Of a stretch of DNA of 64,000 nucleotides, positions 9,646 to 18,102 are shown one piece after another. The notes beneath the pieces were generated by a model. The model had not been told where the DNA came from and ran no database searches. It saw only the letters and a list, made by a program, of their open reading frames with translations. The stretch comes from Trichomonas vaginalis G3 (taxonomy: Eukaryota > Parabasalia > Trichomonadida > Trichomonadidae). The position numbers and the translations under genes were made by a program. How positions within the stretch are numbered: position 1 is the stretch's first letter; every line of letters begins with the position of its first letter. The DNA is taken from positions 4,063,797 through 4,127,796 of the forward strand of contig NC_067204.1 in the NCBI RefSeq assembly GCF_026262505.1, read 5' to 3'.

Positions 9646-12600
9646 TCAGAACTTCAACTTACGAATAAAGCTTGTTTTAGTCGTTATTGAGAAGTTAAAC
9701 TTTTCAGCAAAGCAAGGACTAGAAGACTTACATAAGTCAAATCCAATCTCTTGACCGTCATAAAGTGCTTTATAAAGTTTCATGACACTGAACTCAGAGT
9801 CTTTGTCAAATTTTCCTTGCGGAACCATTAAACCTTTATCTTCATTGTAATAGCATTGTATAGCTTCAGGAAACATTTCATTAGCGGTTAAAGCAATAAC
9901 ATCTTGCTTCACGCCTTTCATTCTGCAGTGAAATGCAACTTCATTTAAATCGTTAGTGAGTAAGTCTATGTAAGTCTTCTTTCCACAAAATATTGACTTG
10001 TATGCTAAACTTTGTTTTCCAGGTGTTATTTCTGCGAAGTCACTATGAAACTGACCAAGGTTTTTACCAATAAGTTCTCTACCGTATCTCTTCTTAAATT
10101 CATGAGCTAAACGTGGTATGTCTTCATTGTAAATGTGCATCGAATCTGTATCCTGATAAAATGCTTTTAATCCTAAGTCTTCAATCGTGCAAAACACTTC
10201 ATTCATAATACGTTTTGACATAGACAGAATTTAACACCAAGTGGACAGAAGTTAAAGTGTCTGCAAATGCTTTTCGTTAGCTTGAAAATAGTTTTATCTG
10301 AACCATCCAAACCTTCGAACTTCACTATATGGTTGTAGTTTCTGATGGCATATCTTATAGCATCTTTGTCATCTACTATGGTTATTTTTGACTCAATAGG
10401 AGATAGAATAGTTTTGCCATAAATACTGTTCAGAATGAGCTTTATATTTCTTGCAAAGGATTTCCTTCTTTCTTATACTTTAACCTTAACTCAAACAACT
10501 TCTTTACTTCATCTCTTATTCTAATATCTCTGTTTCCATCGTAATAGTATCCTTGCAACACTTCACATTTGACACCTTGATATTTTATAAGGTCTTGTAA
10601 TGTTATATGGTCAACATACATTAAACAGCAAGTGTTTGAACTTCTGGGAACGTTAAGTTCTGGATTTAGTTCAGGGTCACAAACTATTAAAGGAAAGTGT
10701 CTATGTATTCCAATCTCTGTTATCTTAATGAGAACAAAGAAGCCAGACATAAACTTTTCACCAATGGGTTCCTTTTGGTCGTCATCGAATAAATGTCTCA
10801 TGAGATACTCTGTGCTTAACATCTCATCCTTCAATACTTTTGGAATTCCTTCTAAAGTATAAAGTCTTGCTATAGCTGATGGATATAATGAAACAGCGTC
10901 GAAGTCAGCAATGAGTTTCTTTTTGCTCTTTTGTTTAATGTTATCTGACAACATACATCTTCCACCTTGAATGCATCTCGAAATAAATTCTCTTGGTTTA
11001 TTTGAGAGGTCATAAAGATTTCCATTCGGGAAGTACACTCTGTTCTCAAACAATTTGTTAGCAATAGAACAAATACTAACGTAGTCATAAACGTTTAAAT
11101 CAAACTCTTTCAATAAGTCATTGCGGAACTTTACAAAACCTTCTCTTAAAATTCTTACATCTTGTTTGCAGTAAAACGTGCTATATTTTTCTAAGTCGAA
11201 GTGGTTTTCATCTATTCTGCAACCTTTGATGGAATCTATGTTCTTCATGAACGTTTCAATATCTTTTACAAACTTACATGCTTCAGAAATGACACCAGTT
11301 CTGTTGTCATTTGCTAACAAAACACTGCTGTAGTAGTTATATGGAAATACTTCTTTCGGTCCTGTTTGTAAGTTAAACATAGCAGGAAATAGTTTAAGCT
11401 TCTTATTTATAACACTGTAAGAGTCTTTTATAATAATTGCCCTTCCTTTATATAAGCCAGTTATTTGCATTGTTCGTGAACCTTTAATGATGGGAGTTCC
11501 TTTCACTTCTGTCATGTGTCTTAAGATGAAGTTTATGTCATAGCTGAGGTTATGGAAATATATTAAACTCTTGTCAGGAAGTCGCTCCAAAAATTCTGTT
11601 GCACAGTTTTGACCCCATATGCTTTCACTCACTGAACCATCTTCACTGTCATAACAGATGTTAAAAGCTTTATGAAAGCCATCGGTACTACACTCAAAGT
11701 CAGCAAAGAAAACATGCTCAGGAATGAACTTGCACTTATTTTTATTTACTTCTTTTGACTCTGCTTTCTTCTTCAGTTGTACACAATACTTTGGAGCATA
11801 TGTCAAATCTTTAAATGGTGCAAGGTTCTGTTTATATAAGTCAGTCGTATATGTGAAAAGTTCTCCATAAGAAATAGGTTCGAAATATTTGCACTCCCAC
11901 AATGTTTTCATAACATCCCATAGCGGTGTAGTTCTATCCATGCGAACAATGTATTTATCATCTCTCATTGTATAATTTCATCTGTTTTCAATGTTCATTC
12001 CACCACACTCCTTCAAGATTTCTATATAGTTGCGAATGAAATATGTTGTCATTGGTAATCTTTCGTTTAGCATGTAGTGGTCTTCAACAAGAAGTAAGTC
12101 AATAGTTCGAACAGTTTTACATTCTTTTGGTATGTATCTCTTTATTTCATTATGTCTTGAGTCATTGAAATAACCAATGGTAACATTGAATGCTATACCT
12201 GTTGAATCGGAAATTTCTTGTACTTTACTTTGAGGAAAGTCTCTAACACGAATGACTTCTCTCATGTGGTCAATAGTTTCTTCATTTACTCCAGCCTGAA
12301 TGCAAGCATAAACGAAACAATTGTCCTCTGTCATAAGTGTTGCAGTTCTTTTGTTCAGTTCATTGAAGATTTGGTAGCGTTCAAGATTTATAGGTAATGT
12401 GCAAAGATACTTCCAGAACTGACCGCTTCTCTTCTTATAAAACTTCTTTTCACCAAGGATTTCATTCCAGAAGTCATCTATATCTTGTTTATCTCCTGTT
12501 TGTTTAAGTCTGTTCAATAATCTTTTCTGTCTTTCTGTCAGTGTGCTTTCATCTCTATATGGTCTCTTTTTTGGTTTGCCTTTCTTTACATCTGACATCG

Positions 12601-13490
12601 TTAAGCCTTCATATTCAGTTAAATCATACATCTTTATTTCAGTAAGATTCTTTATGTTTGTCAAGAAGAAGTCATAGTGCATTTCAACAATACCTGCAGC
12701 ATTTGCTTCTATCTCTGATATAAAGTTCTCCTTCAAGAGCTGATGTAGTAATGTTCCAATATTATTGAGGTTTAACGTAGAACATTCATACTTTCCACCA
12801 AGTTTATAACATACCATCCATCTTTGTTGGGAGTTTATTTTAATCTTCTCTAAGAGTCTCATGAAAACCTTACCGAAATGTTTGTGTAAGTAGTCTCTGT
12901 TTGGTTCATCTAAAGCTTCGATGTTAAAGTCAATGAGTCTATTGCCTGACTTCACATTTCTCTTCCTATTCTCTTCATCTTTCTTTAACCATCTCTCACC
13001 TTCTTTTGGTTTGTCGTCAATGGAACGAATGACATCGTTAGCTTTGCGAACTTGTTCTATAGCGCTCTTAAACATCTCTCTTCTCTGTTGTTTCAGTGTG
13101 TCGTCTCTTTCGTGTTTCACCAACGTTTGCATTTGTTATGTCAAACATCTCTTGACGAACATCATGCGAAAGAGCTTTACGAGTATGACCAACGTTTGCA
13201 TTTGTTATGTCAAACATTTCTCTTCTTACTTCATGAGGTACTGAACGTCTATGATATAAGTCAATAGCAACGTCATTTAAAGGAAATGCTCTTGCATGGA
13301 CTTCGTCCTCGCCGCGTTGCGGCTTTATGAACTCATGAATTCTATCATAACTTATTGCACCATTATAGTCATTGAGGATGTCAGCGAGTGCTTTTTTGTT
13401 TGTTGCGTAATGCTTTGCTACTTCTATGTTAGCTTCTGTAAGAAGTTGTTTTATTTCCGAGTGTTCTAACTTAGACAACTTCCGATACAT
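9646..13490 (-). pseudogene. polB: Element 1 family B DNA polymerase (protein-primed type), broken
   Basis: Coding direction is leftward from about 13490 (MYRKLSKLEH). The N-terminal region carries two copies of a short repeat (REMFDITNANVG) and a mini-repeat reading KPQRGEDEVHAR. A middle domain has EDNCFVYACIQAG and, later, DHYMLNE, a Cys/His pair. The exonuclease follows, with FADFEC (Exo I), YFHNLSYDINF (Exo II) and YCKQDVRI (Exo III). Polymerase motif A is DAVSLYPS and motif C is YQDTDSM. The whole span, near 1,280 codons, fits trichomonad Maverick polymerases, which are thought to prime from a terminal protein. It is broken, with about four breaks. Confidence 0.85.
13295..13323 (-). repeat. 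Double-hairpin mini-repeat in element 1 PolB
   Basis: On the minus strand GCCGCAACGCGGC is followed by GAGGACGAAGTCC. In the polymerase frame it reads KPQRGEDEVHA, which parallels the readings in two other genes. Confidence 0.6.
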
Positions 13491-13579
13491 CTTTAGTAGG
13501 AAATAAAAAAATATTTTTGAAAAAATTAGATTAGATTTTTTAAAGTTATTTTTCAAAATAATTTAATATTTTTATTTTA

Positions 13580-14052
13580 ATGAAACACATGCAAGATTGC
13601 AAGTTCTTTTCATACAATGCTCTCGCTACTGCCATCAAGAATGAGTTCAATAATGCTTCAAATGTTAATGTTATCTTTAACAAGAAGTTTGTGAAAGAAT
13701 CTAAGTTTGGTCAGTATGTCAGACCATTAGCTATCGTCATTGACCGCAAACGTTATACTTCACAAGAGTTAGCAGTAGTTTTGAAACAAAAGAGTTTCTT
13801 CGTGAATGTCAAAGATACTCATTATACTGTATAAAGAACTCTAACATTGACTTCTTCAGTATTGCTTTAAATCTTTCCGAACAGAAAGAATATAAGAAGG
13901 GTGAAACAAATGTGAAATATTATCCTTCATCTCTGAAGACAATAACGAACAAAGATGTTATACAGAAATTCTTACCAAAGGTTGAAGAAGCTTCAATTGA
14001 CATTGACGAAGGAAGTGAAATGGTTGAAGAAATTGACCCTGAAGTTATTTAA
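13580..14052 (+). pseudogene. Unknown Maverick protein, divergent from PolB (broken)
   Basis: It starts at 13580 (MKHMQDCKFF), 89 bp from the divergent PolB start. The N-terminal 80 residues form a mixed helix/strand domain (YNALATAIKNEFNN, RPLAIVIDRKRYTSQELAVVL). The downstream half ends in an acidic tail (IDEGSEMVEEIDPEVI). It has about one break. Both this gene and PolB are preceded by AATATTTTTAT-type sequence. The position next to PolB suggests a replication-linked role; no family is recognised. Confidence 0.5.
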
Positions 14053-14063
14053 GCAAAAATATA

Positions 14064-14239
14064 TTTTGAATAACTGAAAGTGTCACCACGTCACCATGTG
14101 CTACCAGGTTAATTAACTTCTTTTAAAAATGATGACAACATGACATTTTGACAACAGTCCAGGAAATAAATTTTATCGTTAATGTTTACGTTAATGTTTT
14201 TCATTAAATTTTGACAAAGTGCAAATCTTCACTTCGTCA
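14064..14239 (+). repeat. Noncoding repeat module A (GTCACC boxes, AT palindromes, CGAAGTG hairpin)
   Basis: It contains, in order, GAATAACTGAAAGTGTCACC, CACGTCACCATGTG, TTAATTAAC, GACAACATGACATTTTGAC and an AAGTGCAAATCTTCACTT hairpin. The same sequence occurs inverted at 15956-16100 (module B), and related modules flank the primase-helicase gene of element 2 (31044-31309 and 33729-33880). It lies between the + gene ending 14052 and the minus-strand KilA-N block. Confidence 0.7.
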
Positions 14240-14276
14240 AAAAAAGTTAATGTTTTTCATTGAAATCGGTAAGTTT

Positions 14277-14435
14277 TCATTCTTCCTCTTTGAAGTTGTC
14301 GAAATATTCTGTTATCTTTTCTTTCAGTAATGTTAAGTCTTCTTTAAATGTAAGTATTGTGCAACCTTTGATGTCATAGTGTGTTTGAGGAAGAGTATTT
14401 TTGACAATTTCCTTTATTTGCTCATTCGGTGTCAT
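14277..14435 (-). CDS. Small protein downstream of KilA-N gene 1
   Basis: 52 residues (MTPNEQIKEIVKNTL ... FDNFKEEE), acidic and helical. Its ATG overlaps the stop of the KilA-N gene in an ATGA configuration. A 21-bp direct repeat (14260-14280 and 14434-14454, ATTGAAATCGGTAAGTTTTC) lies at both ends of this frame, so it may have arisen by a local duplication. Function unknown. Confidence 0.45.
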   Translation of the reverse strand: MTPNEQIKEIVKNTLPQTHYDIKGCTILTFKEDLTLLKEKITEYFDNFKEEE

Positions 14436-15103
14436 TGAAATCGGTAAGTTTTCACGATAGAACCAGTTTCTGTCAGATTTAATATCTTAGCTAAGTCATA
14501 AAAGCTCTTGTTGTTTCTTCTCACTAAATGCAACATAACCATATCTCTATCTTCTTCTTTCTCCAACTCTTCAGCGTAAATCATATACTTATAGCTTTTT
14601 TCCTTTCCTTTTGGTACTGAACGTGGTATTCTTTTCTGTATGCTTTTGTCTTTGGATTCAATGACTTCATCTTTTGCTTGAAGTTTCTTTTCCATCTCTC
14701 CACGTTCTGCTTTATATAGTTCATCTAACATCATGAAAATATAACAAGCATAACGAGGTGAAGCCCACATTGCTACAGCATTTACTAAAAGTCTATGAAC
14801 ATAATAACCTTTCAAACCAGGAGCCAAATTCTTGCGATTTTCGTACGGAATCTCTTCCCTCGGTTTTCCGAGGGAAGCAATCATATGAGGAAATTCTTCT
14901 AAAAGTTCTTTTGCCTGTTGGTTTTCAAACCAATGATATGCTTGCTTTGTAGAAAGAAGAGCATTCAAAATACTTTGCATTTGGTACATGTCATCTTTGA
15001 CTGAACGAATAAGATGTAACTGTTTGTTATACTGTATGTACTCGTATTCTTCATTTATGGCTTCATGAACGATAGCAATTGTTGTGTTCTCTGATGTTGA
15101 CAT
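14432..15103 (-). CDS. KilA-N domain protein 1
   Basis: About 223 residues from the ATG of MSTSENTTI (the in-frame codon further upstream is TTG). The KilA-N signature is in the second half of the domain, GYYVHRLLVNAVAMWASPRYACYI, followed by a charged coiled-coil (ERGEMEKKLQAKDEVIESKD) and a C-terminal helical region. KilA-N domains bind DNA and are common in phages, large DNA viruses and selfish elements. The promoter shares AAAGTTAGTTTTATTTTTAT with KilA-N gene 2 and with the element 2 primase-helicase. A 10-bp-stem hairpin lies in the coding region at 14853-14876. It looks whole. Confidence 0.7.
   Translation of the reverse strand: MSTSENTTIAIVHEAINEEYEYIQYNKQLHLIRSVKDDMYQMQSILNALLSTKQAYHWFENQQAKELLEEFPHMIASLGKPREEIPYENRKNLAPGLKGYYVHRLLVNAVAMWASPRYACYIFMMLDELYKAERGEMEKKLQAKDEVIESKDKSIQKRIPRSVPKGKEKSYKYMIYAEELEKEEDRDMVMLHLVRRNNKSFYDLAKILNLTETGSIVKTYRFQ
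14853..14876. repeat. Hairpin inside KilA-N gene 1
   Basis: CTTCCCTCGG TTTT CCGAGGGAAG, a perfect 10-bp stem with a 4-nt loop, lies in frame between the two halves of the KilA-N domain. The second KilA-N gene has a different hairpin at the equivalent place (16566-16598). Confidence 0.65.
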
Positions 15104-15209
15104 TACTGTCTTTACATACAAAAAAAAAAATAAATAAAAATAAAACTAACTTTATTTTTTCTGAGATAAACACTATTTCTTCACAACATTAAATTTTATC
15201 CTGTATGAA

Positions 15210-15500
15210 ATGACTTTAAAAAGATTATTGACTGACTTCGAATACTATCTCATTGACGCACTGACAGACCCTCAAAACTGTGTTGAAAGTTCTTTAAGCT
15301 TTAAGATTGAAGGTACGACGCATTTTGTCTTCACTTACGTATTGAAAGAATATGACCGTTATCATAACGAAGTGAATCAAACACTAATAAAATTTGTAGA
15401 AAAATTGGTTAACAATGAATATTTTAAACGTGAAGACCAAACACTGCTGGAGATGATGAAGAATACAGACAAGTTATTGAAAAAAATAACGCAAGATTAG
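15210..15500 (+). CDS. Small helical protein divergent from KilA-N gene 1
   Basis: 96 residues (MTLKRLLTDFEYYLIDALTD ...), predicted mostly helical, with a Lys/Asp-rich C-terminus (MMKNTDKLLKKITQD). Start to start it is about 106 bp from the divergent KilA-N gene 1. Downstream a second frame continues to about 15580 without clear features. No family is recognised. It lies within the block bracketed by modules A and B. Confidence 0.5.
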   Translation: MTLKRLLTDFEYYLIDALTDPQNCVESSLSFKIEGTTHFVFTYVLKEYDRYHNEVNQTLIKFVEKLVNNEYFKREDQTLLEMMKNTDKLLKKITQD

Positions 15501-15621
15501 ATGCAATAGAAAAGAAGTTTAATGAATGTCTTACAAACACGTATGAATATCTTATGCGGTGGGAAGCTAGATGGAAATAAATTTACGTCAAATATGCAAT
15601 TTATAAAATCTTATGTCGACA

Positions 15622-15695
15622 GGCTACGTAGCACAGTGGTCTAAGGTGGTGTTATGGAGGGGTCAGGGTCTGTGGTTCGAACCGCGACAGCGCCG
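15622..15695 (+). ncRNA. tRNA-like sequence with A and B boxes (Pol III candidate)
   Basis: A 74-nt stretch contains TAGCACAGTGGT at 15629-15640, matching the tRNA A box (TRGCNNAGYNGG), and GGTTCGAACC at 15674-15683, matching the B box, with tRNA-like spacing. T runs follow (TTTTCTTATTTTC). GGC at the 5' end can pair with GCC at the 3' end, but the acceptor, anticodon and T stems pair poorly, so a working tRNA is unlikely. It is either a decayed tRNA or a Pol III transcript that uses tRNA-type promoter boxes. Confidence 0.4.
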
Positions 15696-15955
15696 TATTT
15701 TCTTATTTTCTTTGTTTGTCTTGTTTGTCGTGAATAAAAAGTGTCATAAAAGTGCTCTATCTTCCACGTGAATAAATAAAAAATTTACTTTATTTCTTCT
15801 TTATTTCTTTGTTCCCGTGGAAGAAGGGTTTTGCTGTTTTTCTCAGCCGAAATCAATGATTTTTTCATTTTTGGAATCCTTAGCGAATGGGGAATCTTTT
15901 CTCTCGTGGAAGCTTTGACCAAAAATATATTTCATTTTCAGCATTATTTTTTTGC

Positions 15956-16100
15956 ATTTTGACACGAAGTGAAGATTTGCACTTCGTCAAAATGTGATGT
16001 CATGTTGTCATCATTTTTCAGAGATGTTAATTAACCGAGTGACACCTTCAGTTCTTCAAAATAATTAATTATTGAATAACCTAAAACATTAACGTAAACA
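15956..16100 (-). repeat. Noncoding repeat module B (inverted copy of module A)
   Basis: It contains CGAAGTGAAGATTTGCACTT (hairpin), GATGTCATGTTGTC, TTAATTAAC, GAGTGACACCTTCAG, AATAATTAATTATTG and ACGTAAAC, in reverse orientation to module A. Together A and B bracket the KilA-N 1, 15210 and tRNA-like block. Confidence 0.7.
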
Positions 16101-16139
16101 TATATTTTTGGTCGTTTATGATAAAAATAAATGGTTCAT

Positions 16140-16802
16140 TTACTCACAATATTTTTGTACAAAACGACCCCAAACTTTTAACTTCTTTTCTGCAGCTTCT
16201 AATGCTATCTTAGCGAGTTCATATTCTCTAAATTCTCTCTTTAAATCTTCTTGTTCCCATTGGTCTAGTTCGTATGAAGAATCTCTATAACCATAACATA
16301 TCTCACATTCATGTTCTAATTGTTTTTCGCGCATTTTTCTAACTTCTTGTTCGAACAAAGGTTTAGCATTCTCTACTGTATCTTCGAGTTCTTCTTCATC
16401 TAACTTCTCATGAACTTTCTTGTCTATGGAATCCATAATTTTTCCAACTGCTATGCAATATTTTGGAGAAGTCCACATTGCTATATAGTTTATAAGTCTT
16501 GGGTCTACATACGTTCCTCTAACCTGTTTGATTTCATCAGGAATTCCTGCATGAATTTTGTATAAAAAGCAACCGCCGGAATTCAGACGGTTGCTATATT
16601 CTTCACAAAATGCCTTATAATACTCTTCCCAGGACTTATTTTCCAACAACTTTCTAAAGTCTTTCCTAAACTGCTGACACATATTTGTTGCATTAATGTA
16701 ACCATCCTTGTCTCTACGTAAGACTTCAATACCGTTATAAGTGCCTTTTGTGAATGTTTCGCCATTAGATTTGTTAGTGAATGTTTTTGCTTCGACTGAC
16801 AT
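16140..16802 (-). CDS. KilA-N domain protein 2
   Basis: About 220 residues from MSVEAKTFTN (the next in-frame codon upstream is TTG). It is a full KilA-N domain: a KGTYNGIEVLRRDKDGYINA start, TNMCQQFRKDFRKLLENK, then RGTYVDPRLINYIAMWTSP. A long acidic/basic helical tail (EQEVRKMREKQLEHE ...) follows. It is a paralogue of the protein at 14432-15103, with which it shares its 5' leader (GTATGTAAAGACAGTA then ATG). Promoter region 16803-16860 has TTTATTTTTATTTATTTT. A palindromic site lies at 16916-16929. It is probably a DNA-binding regulator. It looks whole. Confidence 0.8.
   Translation of the reverse strand: MSVEAKTFTNKSNGETFTKGTYNGIEVLRRDKDGYINATNMCQQFRKDFRKLLENKSWEEYYKAFCEEYSNRLNSGGCFLYKIHAGIPDEIKQVRGTYVDPRLINYIAMWTSPKYCIAVGKIMDSIDKKVHEKLDEEELEDTVENAKPLFEQEVRKMREKQLEHECEICYGYRDSSYELDQWEQEDLKREFREYELAKIALEAAEKKLKVWGRFVQKYCE
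16566..16598. repeat. Hairpin inside KilA-N gene 2
   Basis: AGCAACCG and CGGTTGCT form an 8-bp stem around a GC-richer loop containing CCGGAATTC, in frame between the two halves of the KilA-N domain, the same place as the unrelated hairpin of gene 1. Confidence 0.55.
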
Positions 16803-16915
16803 TACTGTCTTTACATACAAAATAAAAAAATAAATAAAAATAAAACTAACTTTATTTTTCTATCTTAAGGAAATTCATGAAAATTCATGAGGGTGAAAAA
16901 ACAGGTGAGAAAACG

Positions 16916-16929
16916 GGTGAGATCTCACC
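16916..16929. promoter_or_regulatory. Palindrome GGTGAGATCTCACC, internal copy
   Basis: Same 14-bp palindrome as in both TIRs, again preceded by GGTGAAAAAACAGGTGAG and followed by TTCACCTAAAT. It lies between the 3' end of the integrase gene and the 5' end of KilA-N gene 2. Confidence 0.45.
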
Positions 16930-16977
16930 TCTTCACCTAAATTATATTTTTGTCTGATTTACATCTAATGAAAAAGT

Positions 16978-18062
16978 TTAGAAGAATTTTCTTATTCTTT
17001 CTGGCATATTTTTGTCTTTCCAGTACTCCCGCTCTAATGGTCCCAGATGTGTTGGCTTCGACTCTCTCAAGTTCTTAGATGGTATAACATCTTCAACGCC
17101 TCCTTCATATCTTACTTTATAAGTGTCATCGTTTGTGTTATAGCCAAGTATTTCAATAACCACTCCTCGCTTTGCTTCGTCAATGGTTTCAGCAAGTTTG
17201 CCATTACTACTTTCGACTAATTTATGACGAGGATAAAACGCAATAGAGTCGTTGGCAGTTTTATAAGATATCCATTACCTTGCGTAGAGTCTACTATATA
17301 ATAATTTCGACTTAACCTTAAACGTTTCTTTGTCAACGGTTTGTCGTCAAGAACTACACGAACTTTTGTACCAGGAATGAGGGTAAATTGTGTTGAATTT
17401 CTGATATTTTGTGTTTGGCTTCGTTTCTTTTGTATATACTTTTCTTCTTGTTGTTGTGTCATTGAATTTGGTGTATGTCCTGTTGTAGAATGTGTTGAGG
17501 AATTATATACTTCGAGAAAATGTTTCATTGTTTCTTCGGTAAAGTCTCGCTCTTGATTTAAATCTCTGAGCGTTCTTATGAAGCGATTAATGATACCGAG
17601 TATGTTATGGTTATGGTCTTCAGTAGTGTAGTGAGTTATGTTATGCTTAATGAGAAAATCTGTGATTTCATTGCTGAGGTATGCACTGTCTTGGTCTGAT
17701 GTTAAAGTACTTGGGCTATGTTCTACTACAAACTTTTGTAAAACTCTTAACACTTCACGAGTTCCTTTATTCCTCATTGGATATGCATATGCTTTGCGAG
17801 TGTTAACATTTATGAAGATGAGGAATGGGTTATGTCCTCCTTTTCTGCTTTGAATGAGAGTGTCAAATTGGTATGCGTCAGGAGTGTTGGAGTAAATTGG
17901 TAAAAAGTAGTCGTAAGGGTTTATTTTTGTTTGATGTACAACATTTTTGTCAAAGAACCTTTTCACTTCAGCTCTGTTAGTAAATCCCCAACTCTTTGCA
18001 GCTTCATTGAACTTCTTAAATGACCTCCATGGATGTTGTTCGAATACTTCTTTCAAGCTCAT
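16978..18062 (-). pseudogene. Element 1 retroviral-type integrase with chromo-like C-terminus (broken)
   Basis: It starts at 18062 (MSLKEVFEQHPWR). An N-terminal helical region precedes the rve core: YQFDTLIQ (first acidic residue, about 67), LTSDQDSAYLS (second, about 123), then HNILGIINRFIRTLRDLN in the third-motif region. An SH3-like segment (GTKVRVVLDDKPLTKKRLRLS) follows. The 3' end encodes a chromodomain-like stretch, TYKVRYEGGVEDVIPSKNL, which in Maverick and chromovirus integrases is thought to guide target choice. It has about one break. Confidence 0.8.
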
Positions 18063-18102
18063 TTATGTAAAGTTAAAGATTTTATTCAAGGCTCAAGCGC
18101 GT

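Noticed and set aside
15622-15695. A working tRNA gene
   Set aside because: Promoter boxes are good, but acceptor, anticodon and T stems do not pair well; kept only as tRNA-like.
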